Shown here: one piece after another, positions 1-4,833 of the stretch
How the letters are laid out: each line of letters starts with the position of its first letter
Position numbering within the stretch: the stretch's first letter is position 1
Assembly (NCBI GenBank): GCA_019634245.1
Contig: JAHQVR010000348.1
Location: 1-5,741 of the forward strand
DNA from: Gammaproteobacteria bacterium
Lineage (GTDB): Bacteria > Pseudomonadota > Gammaproteobacteria > Granulosicoccales > Granulosicoccaceae
DNA length: 5,741 nt
Direction of reading: 5' to 3'
Notes under the pieces: model-generated
The model's input: the letters and a program-made list of their open reading frames with translations, nothing else
Database searches by the model: none
What the model was told of the DNA's origin: nothing
Position numbers and translations under genes: made by a program

Positions 1-1
1 G

Positions 2-751
2 TATCCAGAGTTCACTGCCGACATGCTCAAGCAGCTTGGTTGGTGGGACGATCTGACCGATGAAGAAAAAGAGCTGGCAGAAGGCAAGAACTGGAAAACT
101 GACCGCTCTGGCGGCATCCAGCGTGTTGCCATCAAACATGGCTGCGCACCGTTTGGTAACGCCAAAGCACGCGCGGTTGTCTGGACATTCCCAGATCCTG
201 TGCCCATTCATCGCGAGCCGCTGTACACAGCACGCTATGATCTGGTGGCAGATTACCCCACTTATGAAGATCGCAAGTCTCACTATCGATTGCCGACTCG
301 CTATGCATCGATTCAGGCCGACGACTACTCGAAAGACTATCCGCTTATCCACACTAGTGGACGACTGGTGGAATACGAAGGTGGTGGTGATGAGTCCCGT
401 TCTAACCCTTGGCTGGCAGAATTGCAACAAGACATGTTCGTTGAGATAAACCCTGCTGATGCGAACACCTTGTCCGTCAAAGATGAGCAAATGGTGTGGC
501 TCGAAGGACCAGAAGGCGGCAAGATAAAAGCCAAGGCGATGGTCACGAATCGAGTGGCGCGAGGCGTGGTGTTCACACCGTTCCACTTTGGCGGATTCTT
601 TGAAGGTGAAGATATGCTGGCGAAGTATCCAGAAGGTTCAGCGCCGTATGTTCGAGGTGATGGCGATAACGCCACCATGACCTACGGATACGACTCAGTG
701 ACTCAGATGCAGGAGTCAAAAGTTTCATTGTGCAAAATAACAGCGGTCTAG
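2..751 (+). CDS. fdhA: Formate dehydrogenase alpha (catalytic, molybdopterin) subunit, C-terminal part; 5' end outside window
   Basis: An open frame runs from the window edge to TAG and gives the last 249 residues of a molybdopterin oxidoreductase. The family oxidises formate to CO2 at a bis-MGD Mo or W centre. What is visible is the end of the catalytic region and the C-terminal dinucleotide-binding domain: the segment FPDPVPIHREPLYT (residues 63-76), HTSGRLVEYEGGGDESRSNP (117-136), FVEINPADA (146-154) and VFTPFHFGG (190-198). The tail has TYGYDSVTQMQESK (227-240), typical of formate dehydrogenase alpha chains. The N-terminal [4Fe-4S] site, the Cys/Sec active-site residue and any Tat signal lie upstream and cannot be judged. 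An internal ATG at 23 is not the true start, because the homologous reading continues upstream of it. The beta-subunit gene follows after 16 bp, so the two are surely co-transcribed. Family assignment is firm; the metal and cell side are inferred. Confidence 0.93.
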   Translation, partial: YPEFTADMLKQLGWWDDLTDEEKELAEGKNWKTDRSGGIQRVAIKHGCAPFGNAKARAVVWTFPDPVPIHREPLYTARYDLVADYPTYEDRKSHYRLPTRYASIQADDYSKDYPLIHTSGRLVEYEGGGDESRSNPWLAELQQDMFVEINPADANTLSVKDEQMVWLEGPEGGKIKAKAMVTNRVARGVVFTPFHFGGFFEGEDMLAKYPEGSAPYVRGDGDNATMTYGYDSVTQMQESKVSLCKITAV

Positions 752-755
752 GCGC

Positions 756-761
756 GAGGAG
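756..761 (+). promoter_or_regulatory. Ribosome binding site of the beta-subunit gene
   Basis: GAGGAG lies 6 nt before the ATG at 768, inside the 16-bp gap after the alpha-subunit stop. It is the strongest Shine-Dalgarno match in the window and fixes the start of the beta-subunit gene. Confidence 0.8.
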
Positions 762-767
762 ATAGTC

Positions 768-1352
768 ATGGCTAGAATGAAATTCTTATGCGACGCAGAT
801 CGCTGCATTGAGTGCAACGGGTGTGTCACGGCATGTAAAAACGAGCACGAGGTGCCTTGGGGAGTGAACCGTCGTCGGGTCATAACACTCGATGATGGCC
901 AAGCCGGAGAGAAATCGATCTCTGTGGCTTGCATGCACTGCTCCGATGCGCCTTGCCAGGCGGTTTGTCCGGTCGATTGTTTTTACACAACCGATGATGG
1001 CATTGTGTTGCACGACAAGAACCTGTGCATCGGGTGCGGGTACTGCTTTTACGCTTGTCCGTTCGGCGCACCACAGTATCCACAGCAAAGCTCATTTGGC
1101 GCACGCGGCAAAATGGACAAATGCACGTTCTGTGCAGGTGGGCCAGAAGACGATATGAGCCAATCTGAATACGAACAGTATGGTCGTAATCGTATCGCTG
1201 AAGGGTCGTTACCACTGTGTGCAGAAATGTGTGCTACCAAGGCGCTAATCGCTGGTGACGGTGATGAAGTGGCAGATATCTACCGCGAACGCGTACTGCG
1301 TCGTGGCGGCCGTCCGCAGACCTGGGGTTGGGATACTGCTTACGAGGGTTAA
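768..1352 (+). CDS. fdhB: Formate dehydrogenase beta subunit, four-cluster [4Fe-4S] ferredoxin type (FDH3B-like)
   Basis: This 194-residue protein carries electrons from the catalytic subunit to the membrane cytochrome b. Cysteines fall in the four-cluster pattern of the DMSO reductase/formate dehydrogenase electron-transfer family: C13-x2-C16-x2-C19-x3-C23, C55-x2-C58-x4-C63-x3-C67, C87-x2-C90-x2-C93-x3-C97, and C119-x2-C122 paired with C151-x3-C155. The usual cross-pairing would give four [4Fe-4S] clusters. N-terminal motif CIECNGCVTACKNEHEVPWG is typical of the short FDH3B group. It is about 100 residues shorter than E. coli FdnH and has no C-terminal membrane helix, so it must be held to the membrane through the alpha and gamma partners. 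No signal peptide is visible; if the complex is periplasmic it would travel with a Tat-targeted alpha subunit. The start has a strong ribosome site. The window shows a complete gene with no disruption. Confidence 0.95.
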   Translation: MARMKFLCDADRCIECNGCVTACKNEHEVPWGVNRRRVITLDDGQAGEKSISVACMHCSDAPCQAVCPVDCFYTTDDGIVLHDKNLCIGCGYCFYACPFGAPQYPQQSSFGARGKMDKCTFCAGGPEDDMSQSEYEQYGRNRIAEGSLPLCAEMCATKALIAGDGDEVADIYRERVLRRGGRPQTWGWDTAYEG

Positions 1353-1358
1353 GCGTAC

Positions 1359-1382
1359 ACAAGGTCAAGTAAATCACCTTGT
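1359..1382 (+). repeat. Inverted repeat just after the beta-subunit stop
   Basis: ACAAGGT (1359-1365) and ACCTTGT (1376-1382) form a perfect 7-bp stem with a 10-nt loop, starting 6 nt after the stop codon. There is no T-tract after it, so it is not a plain terminator. It could be an mRNA-stabilising or processing hairpin, or one arm of a larger switch with the next hairpin, since the CAAGG/CCTTG cores recur at 1405-1416. Confidence 0.5.
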
Positions 1383-1386
1383 ATCG

Positions 1387-1429
1387 AATCGATCTGTCTT
1401 TCGGCCTTGCGCAAGGGCAGATCGGTTTT
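1387..1429 (+). terminator. Candidate hairpin terminator or attenuator between beta and gamma subunit genes
   Basis: Positions 1387-1398 pair with 1416-1427 to give a 12-bp stem with two G-T wobbles. The core is GATCTGTC with GGCAGATC. The loop contains most of a perfect 12-bp palindrome CCTTGCGCAAGG (1405-1416), whose last base is also used by the stem, so the two folds compete. A short TTTT run (1426-1429) overlaps the stem end and a second T5 run begins at 1438. The T-tracts are weak, so partial termination or attenuation is more likely than a full stop. Whether it works is unknown. Confidence 0.35.
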
Positions 1430-1511
1430 GATGGCAGTTTTTGATTACAAGATTCGATTATAAGAAGTAATGCGAGCAAGTCGCCTGATTTGTATCGCGT
1501 CGGGATAAGTC

Positions 1512-1516
1512 GGGAG
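1512..1516 (+). promoter_or_regulatory. Ribosome binding site supporting the GTG start of the gamma subunit
   Basis: GGGAG is 5 nt before the GTG at 1522. It favours that GTG over the in-frame ATG at 1537, which is 20 nt from this site. An in-frame TAA at 1468-1470 limits how far upstream the gene could begin. Confidence 0.65.
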
Positions 1517-1521
1517 ATATT

Positions 1522-2622
1522 GTGGCTAAATCTAAAATGAGTAGGGCCAGACGCAAAAAAATAGCGATCTGGAGTACGATCCTCGTTCTGTCTTTATCAC
1601 TGGCACTGCCGTTGGCCAGTTATTCCGTTCATTGGCTGGGTATGTCGGCAACGGCGCAAGAAGCCAAAGCCGTGCAAAACCCGAAAAACAAATTCTGGAA
1701 TCAGGTGCGCGATGGCGCGGCCGGTTATTCTGCCGTCAAGGGCGATGGCGCGAACGTGCTCATGCAGCCAGGTGGTGAGAACTGGCGACAATTCCGGGAA
1801 AGCCCGATTTTAACCATGGTTCCTTGGCTTATCGTGGGAATGGCGGTGTTGTTATTGTTGTATCACTTGTTGCATGGCAAAAACCGACTGGACGTTAACA
1901 GCCTCTCTGGTCGTATGGTGCCGCGCTGGAGCACCTTTGAGCGTATGGTTCATTGGGTAACGGCATTCTCGTTTATTGCACTGGCCATCACCGGTCTGAG
2001 TATGTTGCTGGGTAAAAAAATACTTATTCCGGTGCTGGGTAAAGCCGGGTTCGCCAGTTGGGCTGCCATCTCGTTGAACGTGCACAATATCATTGGGCCG
2101 ATATTCACCATTGGTATTGCACTGATGATCATCATGTGGATTTGGCACAATTTTCCAAACGCCACCGATCTGAAGTGGTTTGCCAAAGGCGGCGGCTTGT
2201 TCGGCAAGGCGCATCCATCAGCAGGGCGCATGAATGGTGGTGAAAAGGTCTGGTTCTGGATACTGATGACACTGGGCGTGGCTGTATGCATCAGTGGTGT
2301 CATACTGGTTGCACCCATCTATCCGCAGATCACGATTCCTGGTCTGGAAACAGCCAGAAGTTTGATGCAACAGGCCAGCTCGGTTCATGCCATAGCCGCA
2401 GTTATCTGGACAGCCATTGCCCTGGGGCACATTTATATTGGTACAGCCGGCACTGAAGGCGCAATAGAAGGCATGGCAACTGGCTATGTTTCTGAAGAGT
2501 GGGCGCGCCAGCACCACGACCTTTGGTTCGACAAGATGCAACAAGAAGGAAAAGTGCTTCTTCCCGGAGAGCCTCGTGGAGCGCAAAGCCAGCCAGGTAC
2601 TGTTTACAGCCGTAATACCTGA
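1522..2622 (+). CDS. fdhC: Formate dehydrogenase gamma subunit, membrane cytochrome b
   Basis: This 366-residue protein is the membrane anchor that takes electrons from the beta subunit through two b hemes to quinone. The FdnI-like core starts near residue 135 (RWSTFERMVHW). Membrane segments are seen at about 97-117, 144-164, 190-208, 243-266 and 287-306. Likely heme ligands by family pattern are H144, H188, H289 and H303; the 14-residue spacing of the last pair matches E. coli FdnI H155/H169. The N-terminus has a basic stretch (RARRKK), a hydrophobic segment (14-36) and a possible AxA cleavage site (A43-T-A45). It is followed by a polar region 46-96, likely periplasmic, that short FdnI proteins lack but many longer proteobacterial gamma subunits have. 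The hydrophobic segment could equally be an uncleaved helix. The gene uses GTG with a GGGAG site. It is 169 bp from the beta gene but clearly belongs to the same complex. The name follows Wolinella-style usage and could also be written fdnI/fdoI. Confidence 0.92.
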   Translation: MAKSKMSRARRKKIAIWSTILVLSLSLALPLASYSVHWLGMSATAQEAKAVQNPKNKFWNQVRDGAAGYSAVKGDGANVLMQPGGENWRQFRESPILTMVPWLIVGMAVLLLLYHLLHGKNRLDVNSLSGRMVPRWSTFERMVHWVTAFSFIALAITGLSMLLGKKILIPVLGKAGFASWAAISLNVHNIIGPIFTIGIALMIIMWIWHNFPNATDLKWFAKGGGLFGKAHPSAGRMNGGEKVWFWILMTLGVAVCISGVILVAPIYPQITIPGLETARSLMQQASSVHAIAAVIWTAIALGHIYIGTAGTEGAIEGMATGYVSEEWARQHHDLWFDKMQQEGKVLLPGEPRGAQSQPGTVYSRNT

Positions 2623-2657
2623 TACACACCAGGCTGGTACACTTCTGCCTGTCAAGC

Positions 2658-2687
2658 AAAAAGCACTACCCGCTCGTCGGGTAGTGT
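2658..2687. terminator. Strong hairpin after the gamma subunit gene; T-tract on the minus strand
   Basis: CACTACCCG (2664-2672) and CGGGTAGTG (2678-2686) form a perfect 9-bp stem with a 5-nt loop (CTCGT), extendable by a G-T pair (2663/2687). Read on the + strand it is followed only by TGTTGC, a poor U-tract. Read on the minus strand it is followed by C then TTTTT (complement of A5 at 2658-2662). It is a textbook terminator for minus-strand transcription and at best a weak one for the formate dehydrogenase operon. No minus-strand gene is visible to need it. Confidence 0.6.
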
Positions 2688-2708
2688 GTTGCGCTACAGT
2701 AAAATCAC

Positions 2709-3263
2709 ATGCCTAATCAGCCAGGGCACGCACAGCAAAAATTCCCAGACGAAGTCATCGTCGCACTGCACGAGGCTAATATCACGGCTACGTGTATGCC
2801 TGTTCAGATAGACCAAGGGCAATGGCAAGCAGCCTTTTTTTATGTACTGGCACCCGATGCACCGTGTCTTAGTGGCGGGCAATTGTCCGGCGGTCCATTC
2901 AGTGTTGTTCTGGATGCTGACTTACACGAACATGAAAACGGCACGATGATAGAAATCGGTATGGAAATCATGACGCCGATTGAGTCAAGCCATGGCGTTA
3001 TGCTGTTTCTGACCGGTCACAGTTCAAGCCATTTCGAAGCGCTTAACATGCTGAGTACTCAGCAAGACATTCCGCTGTTTATCGGTGATCAGTACTGCTC
3101 AACATTACTACAACAACGAATACCGGTTAACGAATCGTTTCGATTGGGCATTAGCGGATTGATCAACGAAGCCGTGACGCGCGATGCAGTAATTCGCATG
3201 ACCGATCGCTACGACCCAGATGCGGTGTTTGCCGATACGCTGGCTAAAAGGCAGATGACATGA
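2709..3263 (+). CDS. Conserved-looking hypothetical protein, 184 residues, function unknown
   Basis: I do not recognise this family. The ATG at 2709 is the first possible start, because an in-frame TAA lies at 2700-2702. There is no clear Shine-Dalgarno sequence before it. The protein is acidic and soluble-looking, with no signal peptide and no membrane helix, so it should stay in the cytoplasm. Visible features: alternating hydrophobic strands such as FSVVLDADL (64-72), MIEIGMEIM (80-88) and GVMLFLTGH (96-104); clustered histidines in HEH (73-75), H95 and GHSSSHFE (103-110); three cysteines (C29, C53, C130); and a charged C-terminal helical part from about 150. The histidines could bind a metal, but that is only a guess. 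Its TGA overlaps the ATG of the ankyrin gene (ATGA), so the two are probably translationally coupled. It is real by length, codon use and coupling; its role is open. Confidence 0.75.
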   Translation: MPNQPGHAQQKFPDEVIVALHEANITATCMPVQIDQGQWQAAFFYVLAPDAPCLSGGQLSGGPFSVVLDADLHEHENGTMIEIGMEIMTPIESSHGVMLFLTGHSSSHFEALNMLSTQQDIPLFIGDQYCSTLLQQRIPVNESFRLGISGLINEAVTRDAVIRMTDRYDPDAVFADTLAKRQMT

Positions 3264-4093
3264 AACCTGCGCAACTGGGCAGGCTGGTTTGGGCACACCA
3301 CTTTTTTATGAAGTCGATAGCAGTAAAAGTTGTGTTGGCACATCTGATTGTTGTTGGCTTGGCTATTTTTTCGCCCAGCGCACTTGGCAGCGAGCAACAG
3401 CTGCAAACACCGAACGAAAAATGGATTAGTGCCATTGCCAATGATCGGGTCGACACGCTGGTGCAAATGCTTGATCAACACAACGGCAACAAAAGCGAAG
3501 TTGTAAAGCTATTGCGCAAAGTTGCATCCAATGGCAAGAGCGCTTTGATGGTGGCCAGTAAACAAGGCGAACTTGCGCTGGTTAAGCGGATGGTTGAATC
3601 GGGTGCAAACGTGAATGAACTAACGCAAACCGGCGGTACACCGCTGATGTTTGCGGTATTGGGAAACCACATAACACTGGCCCGCTGGCTTCACCAGGCA
3701 GGGGCTGACATTAATGCCAAAGGCTCTAATGGCTGGTCAGCGGCAACCATTGCCGGTGCCAAGGGGCAAGCTGAAATGCTGCGCTGGTTGATCGAAGCCG
3801 GTGCCGATATGGATTCACCCGATGTGTATCGCTTTACGCCATTAATGCGTGCTGTGGACAACCAGCATGTCGAATCTGTACAAATTTTGCTGACCCAGGG
3901 CAAGGCATCGGCCAATTTCAAGGATGAATCGGGCAACACAGCGCTGCACTTTGCCGTAGCAAACCAACAAAGCGAAGTCATACAATTGTTATTGAGTCAC
4001 GGTGCGAACCCATCCGATGCCAACCGGGATGGTATTACACCGATCGATCTGGCAAAACAACACCCGGCTTTGTCCAGAATTTTTGCACAATGA
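3260..4093 (+). CDS. Ankyrin-repeat protein with Sec signal peptide, probably periplasmic
   Basis: The 277-residue product has five clear ankyrin repeats and a partial sixth: residues 91-123, 124-156, 157-189, 190-223, 224-256 and 257-277. Each shows the usual G-x-TPL/SAL, hydrophobic helix, and SGANVN/AGADIN-like turn. A degenerate repeat may lie at about 53-85. Ankyrin arrays bind other proteins, so a scaffold or partner-protecting role is expected; no enzyme domain is present. Residues 17-43 (from MKSIAVK to SPSALG) form a good Sec signal with a likely cut after G43. The first ATG (3260) overlaps the previous stop as ATGA and favours coupling. An internal ATG at 3308 would give a more classical signal peptide with no 16-residue leader; neither has a good ribosome site. 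The Rieske-like gene follows after 31 bp. Periplasmic ankyrin proteins exist in other proteobacteria (Pseudomonas AnkB, linked to catalase), but a shared role is not shown here. Confidence 0.88.
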   Translation: MKPAQLGRLVWAHHFFMKSIAVKVVLAHLIVVGLAIFSPSALGSEQQLQTPNEKWISAIANDRVDTLVQMLDQHNGNKSEVVKLLRKVASNGKSALMVASKQGELALVKRMVESGANVNELTQTGGTPLMFAVLGNHITLARWLHQAGADINAKGSNGWSAATIAGAKGQAEMLRWLIEAGADMDSPDVYRFTPLMRAVDNQHVESVQILLTQGKASANFKDESGNTALHFAVANQQSEVIQLLLSHGANPSDANRDGITPIDLAKQHPALSRIFAQ

Positions 4094-4124
4094 GCTTTCA
4101 CAATAACTAGAGCGGCGACAGCAC

Positions 4125-4811
4125 ATGCAAAGACGTGAATTCAATAAATTGTGCGGCGGCTTACTGACCGGGGCGGCGAGTCTTTCCAGAACCGGTCATG
4201 CGCTGGCACAACCGTTTCCCAAATCGGCTTTGGTGTACGCAGACAATTCGCCAGTCACTGTGGAATCGTTATCCCCTGGGGCGAGTTTGATTTTTAGCTA
4301 CCCGTATATAACTACCCCGTGTTTTATTGTGCGCTTGAATACGGCTGCTAAAAAAAATGATCACTGGCAGGGTGGGGTAGGTGTAGACCAATCTGTTGTC
4401 GCCTTCTCGGCTATTTGTAGCCACAAGATGTCGCACCCGGCCAAACCCATCAGCCATATCAATTATCGGGCAGAAACAATCTCGTTTTATGATCGTGACG
4501 GCGTTAAACAGGAGCGCGATCAGTTAATCAGTTGTTGTTCCGAGCGTAGCGTGTACGACCCAACCGATGGCGCCAGCGTGTTATCGGGTCCGGCCCCAGT
4601 GCCGCTGGCTTCCATTGCACTTGAGCTTGGCGATAACGGTGAGTTGTATGCAATAGCTAGTACCGGTGCCGACCAGTACGATCGTTTCCTTGAAAAATTT
4701 GGTTTTCGTCTGGCAATGGAATACGGCGTTAGCGACATTCGCGCACGCACCGGAAGCAAAACTGTGGCAACCGAAGCCGAAGTATTTTCATCCCAACAAA
4801 TTCGTTGTTAA
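4125..4811 (+). CDS. Tat-exported Rieske-fold protein with an altered second cluster-binding box
   Basis: The 228-residue protein begins with a Tat signal: R3-R4-E-F-N-K, then a mild hydrophobic stretch GGLLTGAASL and a probable cut after A26-L-A28. The mature part resembles the Rieske [2Fe-2S] fold as in arsenite oxidase small subunit or cytochrome bc1. Box 1 is C98-S-H100. The Pro loop GPAP is at 155-158, and SVYDP (142-146) matches the region after box 2. Box 2, however, reads C137-C-S-E140 where C-P-C-H is expected. C137 is in the cluster-ligand place, the disulfide cysteine is Ser (as is its box 1 partner, S103), and the second His ligand is Glu. No His lies near box 2; H104 and H111 follow box 1. 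The reading frame is intact and the C-terminus (DQYDRFLEKFGFR, final Cys228) looks conserved, so it is not an obvious pseudogene. It may bind an unusual cluster or none. It should work in the periplasm. Ribosome site is weak; gaps to neighbours are 31 and 22 bp. Confidence 0.85.
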   Translation: MQRREFNKLCGGLLTGAASLSRTGHALAQPFPKSALVYADNSPVTVESLSPGASLIFSYPYITTPCFIVRLNTAAKKNDHWQGGVGVDQSVVAFSAICSHKMSHPAKPISHINYRAETISFYDRDGVKQERDQLISCCSERSVYDPTDGASVLSGPAPVPLASIALELGDNGELYAIASTGADQYDRFLEKFGFRLAMEYGVSDIRARTGSKTVATEAEVFSSQQIRC

Positions 4812-4833
4812 TCAACTAAAAATAACTTCAGCC

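Larger units (their letters stand above)
1353..1521 (+). other. 169-bp intergenic spacer with nested inverted repeats
   Basis: This gap between the beta and gamma subunit genes has no credible open frame. It holds the two hairpins listed separately and a third long-range pair, ATCGAATC (1383-1390) with GATTCGAT (1451-1458), which would enclose the second hairpin. A -10-like TATAAG is at 1459-1464, but I see no convincing -35 at a normal distance, so I do not call a promoter. A direct repeat GTCGGGA (1499-1505 and 1509-1515) sits over the ribosome site of the next gene. Confidence 0.5.

Noticed and set aside
337..678. 113-residue minus-strand open frame inside the alpha subunit
   Set aside because: The + strand matches conserved formate dehydrogenase motifs throughout; this is a shadow frame.
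1405..1416. 12-bp palindrome CCTTGCGCAAGG as a regulator operator
   Set aside because: It lies in a transcribed spacer between two subunit genes and overlaps a hairpin stem. RNA structure is a better explanation than a protein-binding site.
1428..1464. Possible promoter before the gamma subunit: TTGATG (1428) and TATAAG (1459)
   Set aside because: The spacing is 25 bp, far from the usual 16-18, and the nearer TTGATT (1441) gives only 12. Not supportable.
2218..2655. 145-residue minus-strand open frame, and a 76-residue + strand frame at 2486-2716
   Set aside because: Both overlap the end of the gamma subunit gene and have no recognisable domain. The short + frame also runs through the terminator hairpin.
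4350..4357. A8 run in the Rieske-like gene as a frameshift or slippage site
   Set aside because: The frame is intact on both sides, and the protein motifs before and after fit one frame. No sign of programmed or accidental shift.
4533..4562. Frameshift or read error hiding a normal C-P-C-H box
   Set aside because: The other two frames through this stretch give no Rieske box, and the downstream SVYDP and GPAP motifs are in the same frame as box 1.
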